Source: Ruegeria sp. THAF33
Lineage (GTDB): Bacteria > Pseudomonadota > Alphaproteobacteria > Rhodobacterales > Rhodobacteraceae
Assembly (NCBI RefSeq): GCF_009363615.1
Contig: NZ_CP045385.1
Location: 186,001-250,000, forward strand
Direction: 5' to 3'
Length of the DNA: 64,000 nt
The notes below the pieces were generated by a model that was given only the letters and a program-made list of their open reading frames with translations, made no database searches and was not told the origin of the DNA. Below, piece by piece: positions 48,855 through 56,136 of this stretch. A program made the translations under genes and the position numbers. The number at the start of each line of letters is the position of its first letter. Positions within the stretch are counted from its first letter, which is position 1.

Positions 48855-50141
48855 ATGAGACACATTCCTACAACGGCATTCTGGGCCATTCTGGTTGGAG
48901 CGCTGACGGTCAGTGCTGAAGCGACAACCTTTAAAGAGCCGGACGCTGAATTCATCGAAGCTGCGTCAGCAATTGGATTAACAGGAGAGAACTGGGAAAC
49001 ACCTGAATTCATCGCCTCTGCCATGCCACACGTCTACAAGTTTTCCCACAGCTACACGCTGCACAAGGGCGATTATGTTCGTGAGTTGCCCCAAAGCGAT
49101 CAGGTTCTGAACCTAGAAGAAGTAATGGTTCAGGATTATGACGGGCCAATTTCTGCAAGAGACTTCCTGTTGAACCGGATGCAGAACCACAATGCAGTGA
49201 TTATTCAAAATGGTGAACTTATTCACGAGCACTATGGAAATGGATTGGACGAGTATTCAACGCATCTCGACATGTCGGTTTCTAAATCCTTTACAGCGAT
49301 GGCCGCGGCAATTGCTGTTGGAAAGGGTTTGCTCAATTGGGAAGACCCAGCAATCCGGTACGTACCTGAATTAGCAGGGACCGCATTCGAAACCGCCACG
49401 GTGCAAGAGATTTCTGACATGCGGACTGCGGTCGTGCTGGCCCCCGGAACAGCAGAAAAATACTGGGATACCCGCCTTTCTGAGGCACAGGGCTATTATG
49501 GTCAGGAAAAGTCCGAGGCTTACCCAAACGGCACGATGGACTTCTTTCCTTTGATCACTGAGCGGCAAGACTACGCAATGGGTGAGAAGTACGACTACCA
49601 GGATGTCAACAGCGAGCTTCTGGGGCTCATCGTGGACCGCGCGACCGGAGAGTCTTTCACGACAATTCTTGAGCAGGACCTTCTACAGAAGGTGGGTGTC
49701 GCTTCAGATGCCCATTTCATGTCCGACAAGAAGGGCCTAGCGATGGGGTCTACAGGCATGAACATGGCTACCAAAGACCTCGCTCGCGTCGGCCTGCTCT
49801 TTCTGAATGAAGGCAAGAACGAACTTGGGGAGCAAGTGTTGCCCGCCCAATTTGTCTCTGACCTTTGGGAAGGAAATGAAGCCGTACGCAGCGCTTGGCT
49901 TAAGGGCAAAGAATCTGCGCTAGCTCCGGGTTACTACAAAGATCAATTTAGAGTTCTTGAAGTAGGTGATTACCGCATTTTGGCTATGATTGGCGTCAAT
50001 GGGCAAATGTGCGTCATCAACAAGGAAACAAACTCGGTCATTGCCTTGAACGGTGCGTACCCAATGGCAGAAACCCCTCGTTTCGCCACCATGCAATTCC
50101 ATCAATTCGTGCCAGCGATCTTAGATGCCATGTCAAATTAG
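48855..50141 (+). CDS. exported serine hydrolase of the beta-lactamase fold (paralog 2)
   Basis: 428 residues with a signal peptide (ILVGALTVSAEA). SxxK lies in HLDMSVSKSFTAMAA, the Tyr motif in EKYDYQDVNSELLGL, and the C-terminal HxG-equivalent region reads MIGVNGQMCVINKE. It is paralogous to the protein encoded at 46155, in the opposite direction. Like that protein it is likely a periplasmic esterase/amidase. It is followed 75 bp later by the PAP2-barrel fusion gene. Confidence 0.85.
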   Translation: MRHIPTTAFWAILVGALTVSAEATTFKEPDAEFIEAASAIGLTGENWETPEFIASAMPHVYKFSHSYTLHKGDYVRELPQSDQVLNLEEVMVQDYDGPISARDFLLNRMQNHNAVIIQNGELIHEHYGNGLDEYSTHLDMSVSKSFTAMAAAIAVGKGLLNWEDPAIRYVPELAGTAFETATVQEISDMRTAVVLAPGTAEKYWDTRLSEAQGYYGQEKSEAYPNGTMDFFPLITERQDYAMGEKYDYQDVNSELLGLIVDRATGESFTTILEQDLLQKVGVASDAHFMSDKKGLAMGSTGMNMATKDLARVGLLFLNEGKNELGEQVLPAQFVSDLWEGNEAVRSAWLKGKESALAPGYYKDQFRVLEVGDYRILAMIGVNGQMCVINKETNSVIALNGAYPMAETPRFATMQFHQFVPAILDAMSN

Positions 50142-50216
50142 CAGTGGTCGCTGAACCAACTCGTGAGGACAAGTCTGCCCACTAGTTTCAAAGGGGTGCA
50201 AGTTGAGGCGTGAACT

Positions 50217-51497
50217 ATGGAAATGTTAAGAAAAGCAACTGCGGTCGTGCTGTGTGCGTCACTAGGTGCGCTGTCTTCTCCGTCAGTTGTATCTGGTGAC
50301 ACAACTGATGACCTCGAAGACGTCGGCGACGTTCTCCAACTGGCAATTCCTCTCGCAGCCCTTGGGATAACTTATGCTAAGGACGACAAGGAGGGGCGAC
50401 AACAACTCGCAAAGGGTGTTGGCACCACTTTTCTGACCGTTCAGAGCCTTAAGTTTCTTGTGGAGAAATGGCGCCCCAATTACTCGGCGGACAATTCCTT
50501 TCCGTCGGGGCACACCGCAGCTGCATTCTCGGGTGCTGCTTTCCTTCAAACACGGTACGGATCCAGCTACGGCGTACCAGCTTATCTGCTAGCGTCTTTT
50601 GTCGGTTACACCCGAGTTCGCGCCGAGAAACACTTCTCCGACGATGTCCTGGCCGGTGCAAGTATCGCAATGCTTAGCAATTGGTTGTACGCGACGCCTT
50701 TGGAGAAGGGAGTCAAGGTTCTTCCCACAGTCTCGCAGGATGCAGTCGGCTTGCAGGTTTCGATGCTTACTGGATCAAACAAATCGGCAGAGACAAAAGT
50801 GACAGAACCCTTCAAACCCAGGTTTAGGTTTTCATTCTCCTTCGGCGCGAGCAGTCTGGACAACAACGACGTACGATCTCCCAGTTCAACCGGCTCACAG
50901 CTAGACCTTGAACAGTTTGATACCTTTTCAAACCCGACCACAAGTTCCGCGGCGAGTTTCGAGTATTTCATGTCTGATCAGCATGAGTTCTACGCGGTCC
51001 TAAATCCGTTAGAGGTACGAGACGAAGGCACTTTTTCAAACCCCGTTCGGTTTGACGGTACGGTATACCCGGCAAACACCACGACTGCGATGGATTACGT
51101 TATGAACGAAATTCGTGGCGGTTACCTGTACAACGTCGTCCCTGAAGGTCGGTTCGATTTGAAAATTGGCGGGGGTCTGACCTTTCAAAATACCTATGTG
51201 CGACTTGTTTCCGGCAATTTGGATCGAGAAGTCGAAAGCAACGACTTTGCGCCATACGCGAGCATCCATGCCAGCTATGAGCTGTCTGATCGGTTAGAAT
51301 TTCAGTTGGGTGTCGACGGCACTTCGTTCGACTCTGTCGAGTTTCTAGATGCGGTCGCCTTGCTGAGCTACAAACTCGCACCACAATGGGATATTGGAGT
51401 AGGCGTTCAAAGCTTCAGCCGAAAGCTGGATGTGGCTGAACTGAAGAACAAATACGATGCCACCAGTGTCTTTTTGAATGTTGGGTATTCATTTTGA
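50217..51497 (+). CDS. PAP2 phosphatase fused to an outer-membrane beta-barrel
   Basis: 426 residues. After a signal peptide (SSPSVVSGD) comes a PAP2 domain with all three motifs: K79...R86-P87 (KFLVEKWRP), PSGH at 96-99 and R133...H139...D143. From about residue 200 the sequence changes to short amphipathic strands ending in an aromatic residue (VFLNVGYSF), as in outer-membrane barrels. The phosphatase, acting on lipid phosphates or similar, would face the periplasm anchored to the outer membrane. Unlike usual PAP2 enzymes it lacks the six-helix inner-membrane layout. Confidence 0.75.
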   Translation: MEMLRKATAVVLCASLGALSSPSVVSGDTTDDLEDVGDVLQLAIPLAALGITYAKDDKEGRQQLAKGVGTTFLTVQSLKFLVEKWRPNYSADNSFPSGHTAAAFSGAAFLQTRYGSSYGVPAYLLASFVGYTRVRAEKHFSDDVLAGASIAMLSNWLYATPLEKGVKVLPTVSQDAVGLQVSMLTGSNKSAETKVTEPFKPRFRFSFSFGASSLDNNDVRSPSSTGSQLDLEQFDTFSNPTTSSAASFEYFMSDQHEFYAVLNPLEVRDEGTFSNPVRFDGTVYPANTTTAMDYVMNEIRGGYLYNVVPEGRFDLKIGGGLTFQNTYVRLVSGNLDREVESNDFAPYASIHASYELSDRLEFQLGVDGTSFDSVEFLDAVALLSYKLAPQWDIGVGVQSFSRKLDVAELKNKYDATSVFLNVGYSF

Positions 51498-51968
51498 AAA
51501 CTTGGAAGCAACCCAAATAGGCTGTTGAGGCTCAAATTACACATCTACCATTGCTCTGACGAATGATCGCGAATGCTGTTAGCGAAACTTTGCAAAGTCC
51601 GCTTTCTGCGCATCGCTGTCATTGGAGCTTCGCGCGGCATCAGTCAATTTGGACTCGGTAACGACCGTCGCTGACTTCCGTATATGTGGTTAGAGGAAGC
51701 CTCAGGCGGGCCATGCCAACAGTGCTTACAATTCTGCGTTGCGGACAACCTATTTGGCACTCGTTTAGCGAGAGGTTTCCCGAAACTACGCGGTGACTTT
51801 CGAAGTGCAGCACACTCCGTCTTGACATAGTGACACGAACTGGTTCAGCTTCAGGTCATGACGTACTCACGCATCCACTGCCATCGAATATCGGTCTGAG
51901 GTCGATAACCCACGCGAAATCCGTGGGAGGCAGCATTGGTATGCTGGCGAGGCTTATATCATTGTAAT

Positions 51969-52018
51969 CGCTCCAGATTAGAGTGCACGAGTCGGTTCGA
52001 TTCCGACTCCTCCTACCA
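51969..52018 (+). other. tRNA 3'-half-like fragment (possible att-site remnant)
   Basis: Fifty bases fit the 3' half of a class I tRNA: anticodon-arm-like stem CGCTC/GAGTG with a 7-nt loop, 5-nt variable loop, T arm GTCGG-TTCGATT-CCGAC, a 7-nt acceptor strand TCCTCCT, then A and CCA. The loop has A at the position of the invariant U33. No convincing 5' acceptor or D arm precedes it, so it is probably a fragment left by integration. Confidence 0.5.
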
Positions 52019-52033
52019 TCCTCAGGAGGAGTC
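52005..52033 (+). promoter_or_regulatory. hairpin hiding the ribosome-binding site of the next gene
   Basis: GACTCCTCCT (52005-52014) pairs perfectly with AGGAGGAGTC (52024-52033). The second arm contains the SD for the ATG at 52038, and the first arm is the acceptor strand of the tRNA-like piece. The structure could block translation or act as a transcript end. Confidence 0.5.
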
Positions 52034-52037
52034 CGAC

Positions 52038-52544
52038 ATGGCGGACGAAGTCACGAACGCAATTGATTTCAACGACATCAAGCAGTCGGTCGAGAAGAAC
52101 GTCGGCCACACACCCAAAGGCTGGTCCGGCTTGGTCACGGCGCTCTTTACAGAGGTTAAGGAATACTGCGATCTAAAGGATTTCACCTACTCTTTCATCC
52201 TACAGATCAAAGAGAAACTGGGAGAGCTCCGCATCTGCCACCGGTGTGATGATCGACACATCCAATCGATGATCACCTCCACGATTGCACGAGCAAATCG
52301 TACCTGTGAGCGATGCTCAAACGCTGCCGAGACCCAGATTTTGGATGGGCGGTACACGACCCTGTGCTGCTGGTGCGCGCATGATGTCGCGAGCAAGAGC
52401 CACCCTGAAAGAAAGAGGTTTTTTGGTGTTCGAAAAAAGCCTGCTCGGAATCGAATGACGTGCTCGGTCTGTGGATATTTCGGTCAGATCGACCGAACTG
52501 ATGACCGCGGACGCTGTCCTGTATGTGTGACGAAAGGGTGGTGA
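52038..52544 (+). CDS. cysteine-rich phage-type protein of unknown function
   Basis: 168 residues from ATG 52038 (SD AGGAGGA). The core (QIKEKLGELRICHRCDDRH..., then TCERCSNAAE, TTLCCWCAHD) matches the layout of a phage/bacterial hypothetical family with the pattern IKEKFG-LRF, then CxxC, then a TLC-like end. A second zinc-ribbon-like pair follows at the C-terminus (CSVCGYFG...CPVC). Probably zinc-binding; function unknown. It overlaps nothing, and the next gene starts 3 bp later. Low GC, next to a tRNA-like fragment. Confidence 0.7.
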   Translation: MADEVTNAIDFNDIKQSVEKNVGHTPKGWSGLVTALFTEVKEYCDLKDFTYSFILQIKEKLGELRICHRCDDRHIQSMITSTIARANRTCERCSNAAETQILDGRYTTLCCWCAHDVASKSHPERKRFFGVRKKPARNRMTCSVCGYFGQIDRTDDRGRCPVCVTKGW

Positions 52545-52547
52545 GTG

Positions 52548-53135
52548 ATGCTCAAAATCGTTGTCTACGCAAACGAAAGAGAGATCGCCCGGACCCCAGC
52601 CGGGAACGTCAGCGATGACATCGATGGTCTCTGCGACTACGAAGTGCGCGTGAACGAACGAGAGTCTGAGCAGCTCGGTATCGAAGAGAAAGCAGTACGC
52701 TTCGATATCTCGCAGCATAATCGCCAGCAGACGGTGTGGACACTCGTTGAGAAGATCGCCGCCATATGGCTGGAGAAGACCGGTGCGCGAGAGCCCCGCA
52801 CAAAGGCTGACGACGTGACGCGCGCATTCCTGAAGCTGAAGAAGGCCAAATTTCTCGCCGGACAAGCATCGCTGTCTGATCCGATTGGCGCAGAGGAGTT
52901 CGACGCGCTCGCTGCTGACGTCGAGATTGATCCACTGACCAGCGCGCTTTTGGCACTGCAAGAGGCAAGGATCGCACTTGGCCGGGCAAAACTATCTGAT
53001 CCGATTTCCGCAGATGAGATCAGAGCGCGCAAGGTACATGAAGGTAGTGACAACGAATTGCTGTCGCAGATTCGGACGAGCATTCGCGAATTGGATGAGC
53101 GCATCGCTAGTGAAGTGAATGCTTCTACAAGTTGA
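52548..53135 (+). CDS. hypothetical protein, partner of the cysteine-rich gene
   Basis: 195 residues from ATG 52548; a GTG one codon earlier is also possible. The N-terminal part is beta-rich (LKIVVYANEREIARTPAG), and the remainder is helical and acidic with two similar segments (AKFLAGQASLSDPIGAEEFD and ARIALGRAKLSDPISADEIR), suggesting an internal duplication. No known domain was recognised. It is 3 bp downstream of the cysteine-rich protein gene, so the two are almost certainly co-expressed. Confidence 0.65.
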   Translation: MLKIVVYANEREIARTPAGNVSDDIDGLCDYEVRVNERESEQLGIEEKAVRFDISQHNRQQTVWTLVEKIAAIWLEKTGAREPRTKADDVTRAFLKLKKAKFLAGQASLSDPIGAEEFDALAADVEIDPLTSALLALQEARIALGRAKLSDPISADEIRARKVHEGSDNELLSQIRTSIRELDERIASEVNASTS

Positions 53136-53262
53136 AGAATGCTAGCCGAGTTGCAACACGCTGCGACGTGCCCGCCGAAAGCTCTTCTGCTTCGCCGATT
53201 TCGCATCAACCCGTCTCTGGCTCAGCCATTAGTCAACATGAGCTAAATAATATGCGAGATGG

Positions 53263-54546
53263 CTAAGGAGTAAACCCTTTCGGCACACCGAATATCGGCG
53301 AGTCTACGCTGCGACCTGTCAACGAATTCAGAAAAGCAATCAGGTTTTCTATTTCTAATTCCGTGAGTTGGATCGGATCGATATCAATTTTCTTGCGTTG
53401 ACGTGCCATTTCATATTGGTCCTGCCAAACTAGGAAATCCGTTTTTTGCAACCATGGCACGTGGGGTAAGGCAGCCATTTGTGGGGTCCATTTGTCCAGG
53501 CTGGCCTGCGGATCCAAATGATGGCGAATGACGCTTTCAAGATCGGGGAAGGCGCCATTGTGACCGTACGGTGCGGTCAGGGCAACGTTACGGAGCATCG
53601 GGGTGCGGAACCTGTAGGCATCCTCAAGGCGGTTGCTTTCACCCATGCGGCCGACATCCCGGACGAAGGGATCCCACTGCCGGGTGCGACCCGGCCCAAA
53701 GGGAGGCAAGCCCAGTGCATGGAACTTCTGATCTGACATGAGCGGTCCGCTGTGGCAGGCGGAGCAGCCGGCTTTGCCGTAAAACAGCCTCATCCCCTCG
53801 ATTTGCGCCGGTGAAAGGGCCTTCGTGTCGCCCGCAAGATAGTGGTCAAACGGGCTGTCGGTGCTGCGCCATTCGATCGCCATGAAAGCGGCCAGAGCGT
53901 TGGCGACTTGCGTGATCGTGATGTCCTCGGTCGTCTCGACCTCATCAAAGGCGGCGACCATGGCCGGACCATAGCGCAGATCGGTGCGGACGCGTTTCGC
54001 CAGAATGGGCCAGCCCTTGTCGATACGATCATGCACCGCGCCAGTGACTTCATTTTCAGCCACATTGCCCGCCATCTCGAATTGTGAGGTCAGGGGGAAC
54101 AAAGCCTGTGCCGCCAGCAGGGAGTTCAGGCCCTCGGGCAGCCACTCCTGCGCCGGGGAATTGAAGCCGTTGCCGTAGACGTCGGAAATGCTCAGCCTGC
54201 CGTCGTGAAAGACGGTGTGTATGTCCTTGGCCCCAAGATTCCACAGGCCCGGAGAGTTGCGAGGGATGCGTTTGCGTATTCTGTCGGCCCCGGTGCCGGG
54301 TGTGCGGTCCGGCCCCAACTCCTGCCCGCCTTCTCCTATGCCCAGAGACAACCCGTCCGAAGTGCCGAAATCCGGGTGGTGACAATGGGCGCAGGCGATG
54401 TTGCGGTTGCCTGACAGGATCGGGTCGTAAAACAGTTGATGACCGATGGCGGCCTGTTCCATATCAAAGGGGATAAAGTCATCATCGGTCAGCGGGCGCG
54501 GCAAATCCTGTGCCACAGCGGCCCCGACCCAGAAGAAGGCAACCAT
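53263..54546 (-). CDS. di-haem cytochrome c peroxidase / MauG-family protein
   Basis: 427 residues from ATG 54546. Two CxxCH haem sites are visible (ACAHCHHPDFG and GCSACHSGPL), with the family motifs RNSPGLWNLG and RTPMLRNVALTAPYGHNG. Such enzymes reduce peroxide or modify partner proteins in the periplasm. From this ATG the signal peptide (FFWVGAAVAQ) lacks basic residues; the basic run KGKNK lies just upstream in the open frame, so the true start may be a non-ATG codon within the divergent Sel1 gene. Confidence 0.85.
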   Translation of the reverse strand: MVAFFWVGAAVAQDLPRPLTDDDFIPFDMEQAAIGHQLFYDPILSGNRNIACAHCHHPDFGTSDGLSLGIGEGGQELGPDRTPGTGADRIRKRIPRNSPGLWNLGAKDIHTVFHDGRLSISDVYGNGFNSPAQEWLPEGLNSLLAAQALFPLTSQFEMAGNVAENEVTGAVHDRIDKGWPILAKRVRTDLRYGPAMVAAFDEVETTEDITITQVANALAAFMAIEWRSTDSPFDHYLAGDTKALSPAQIEGMRLFYGKAGCSACHSGPLMSDQKFHALGLPPFGPGRTRQWDPFVRDVGRMGESNRLEDAYRFRTPMLRNVALTAPYGHNGAFPDLESVIRHHLDPQASLDKWTPQMAALPHVPWLQKTDFLVWQDQYEMARQRKKIDIDPIQLTELEIENLIAFLNSLTGRSVDSPIFGVPKGFTP

Positions 54547-54549
54547 CCC

Positions 54550-55020
54550 ATGCGCCAGCTTGTTCTTGCCCTTTGCGTATTTGCGTCTCCGGCTCTGGCT
54601 GAACTGGAACAAGCGCGCGATATGATGGAAGCCGGACAGTTTGCAGCCGCGCGCGAGGAACTTCTTCCAGCCGCGCGCTCGGGCAACGCCGAGGCTGAAG
54701 AGTTGATCGGCGTGATGTACGGGCTGGGTTTGGGGGTCGAGCAGGATTACGAACGGGCTTTTGAATGGTATCTGCGGGCCTCGATGAAGGGGCATCCGGG
54801 GGCGCAGTCGGGCGTTGGCTGGTATTACGAATTGGGTCTGGGCATGCCCGCGCCCGATCTGGTGCGTGCGTATATGTGGTACACGCTCAGCGCCATTGGC
54901 GGCGACCCCGACGCGGCGATCAGCCTTGAGGAAGTGGTCAAGAAAATGTCGCCGGAGCAGATCGAAAAGGCGCATGTTCTGGTCAACGACTACAAAGGGT
55001 GGATGTACCCGTTTCGGTGA
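54550..55020 (+). CDS. exported Sel1-repeat protein
   Basis: 156 residues. A signal peptide (MRQLVLALCVFASPALAE) is followed by two to three Sel1-like repeats (AEELIGVMYGLGLGVEQDYE; AQSGVGWYYELGLGM; AYMWYTLSAIGGDPDA). Sel1 repeats form helical protein-binding arrays, usually periplasmic in such genes. The start codon is only 3 bp from that of the divergent peroxidase gene. It converges on the TRAP transporter, with a stem-loop between. Confidence 0.85.
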   Translation: MRQLVLALCVFASPALAELEQARDMMEAGQFAAAREELLPAARSGNAEAEELIGVMYGLGLGVEQDYERAFEWYLRASMKGHPGAQSGVGWYYELGLGMPAPDLVRAYMWYTLSAIGGDPDAAISLEEVVKKMSPEQIEKAHVLVNDYKGWMYPFR

Positions 55021-55044
55021 GGGCCAGGCCGCAAAGCCCGGCCC
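55021..55044. terminator. stem-loop between Sel1 gene and dctP
   Basis: GGGCCAGGC (55021-55029) pairs with GCCCGGCCC (55036-55044) with one mismatch around a 6-nt loop, directly after the Sel1 stop and just before the dctP stop. GC-rich but without a T-run. Confidence 0.55.
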
Positions 55045-55050
55045 AACCGT

Positions 55051-56112
55051 TCACTTCAGATCCGCATCGCGAGCGGCGTTGACGTCCGCCTCAGCCGCCG
55101 CGACCGCCTCGGTCAGTGCAGCAAAGATCTCGTCGCCTCGCGCAACGTTGGACTGGAACCAATCATAGACTGGCGTTGCGGCCTCTTTGAACGCAGCCTT
55201 CTGATCGGGTGTCAGCACATAGAGGTCTCCGCCACCGGCGACGAAATCCTCATAGGCTTGGATCGACTTGCGCTTGGGGGAGGCGAAAGTGGCCTGTTGC
55301 AGGGCATAGAACCCGTCGACCACGACGCGGCGCAGATCCTCGGGCATCTCCTGGAACTTGGCGTTGTTCATCCACCACAATGCGCCCATATAGGCGTGGC
55401 CGTCCAGCGTTACGTATTGCAGGCCCGCATCCGGGAATTTCATGCCCATGATGTCGGTGATGCCGTTCTTGGATCCTTCAACGACACCGGTCTGGAAGCT
55501 GGTGAACAGTTCCGGCCACGGGATTGGGGTGGGCGACGCACCTAGCGCCTTGACCAGTTCCTGCGGCAGGTCGGCGACGACGGTGCGGATTTTCAGACCT
55601 TCCATATCCGCAGGCTCGGCAATGCGGCGCTGTGTGTTGGCAAAGTTGCGCCAGCCGCCGGTGTTGCCGATGGTCATCAGACGGATCGCGCCGCCCGAGT
55701 CCTCAAGCGCCATGTCGCGCATTGTGCGGGTGAAATCGCCCGACAGGACATGCTCGGCAATGCGGTCATCGGCCATCAGATAAGGCAGGTCCAGAACCTG
55801 CACGTAAGGAAAGATGCCTGAGGCACCGCCCGAGGTCGAGATGTAGATGTCGATGGTGCCGTCTGCCACGCCCTGCAAGCATTCGGCCCCGTTCGAGCAA
55901 AGCTGTGTGCCGATGAACAGTTCGACCTCGATCGCGCCGTTCGAGGCAGATTCGACATAGTTCTTGAAGACGATCAGACCGTCATAATCCTCATCGTTTT
56001 CGTTCGAATTTGCGGTTGCGCGCAGTGTATAATCGGCGGCTGTCGCGGCCATGGCGGACGCCGCCACCAGCGATGTGGCCACCGCTGCGGTTTTGATGAA
56101 TTCTCTGAGCAT
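55051..56112 (-). CDS. dctP: TRAP transporter substrate-binding protein (DctP family)
   Basis: 353 residues with a signal peptide (VAASAMAATAADYTL). DctP features include the carboxylate-anchor region (NTQRRIAEPADMEGLKIRTV) and WPELFTSFQTGVVEGSKNG. It delivers an organic anion to the DctQM permease, driven by a sodium or proton gradient. It is the last gene of a six-gene leftward operon with a flavin monooxygenase set, which suggests a sulfonate substrate such as sulfoquinovose (inference). Confidence 0.92.
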   Translation of the reverse strand: MLREFIKTAAVATSLVAASAMAATAADYTLRATANSNENDEDYDGLIVFKNYVESASNGAIEVELFIGTQLCSNGAECLQGVADGTIDIYISTSGGASGIFPYVQVLDLPYLMADDRIAEHVLSGDFTRTMRDMALEDSGGAIRLMTIGNTGGWRNFANTQRRIAEPADMEGLKIRTVVADLPQELVKALGASPTPIPWPELFTSFQTGVVEGSKNGITDIMGMKFPDAGLQYVTLDGHAYMGALWWMNNAKFQEMPEDLRRVVVDGFYALQQATFASPKRKSIQAYEDFVAGGGDLYVLTPDQKAAFKEAATPVYDWFQSNVARGDEIFAALTEAVAAAEADVNAARDADLK

Positions 56113-56136
56113 GCGTTTCCTCCCTGTGGAACTCAG

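Larger units (their letters stand above)
51498..52037. other. low-GC intergenic region with tRNA-like fragment
   Basis: 540 bases without a supported gene. The right end holds hairpins at 51909-51927 (CCCACG/CGTGGG) and 51931-51946 (CAGCAT-TGGT-ATGCTG), a tRNA 3'-half-like piece (51969-52018) and the leader of the next gene. The left part is unassigned. Confidence 0.5.

Noticed and set aside
51969-52070. A permuted tmRNA or permuted tRNA, since the acceptor strand is followed by its complement
   Set aside because: The downstream sequence encodes a convincing protein family with its own SD and lacks the tmRNA 5' signature. An att remnant plus SD hairpin explains it more simply.
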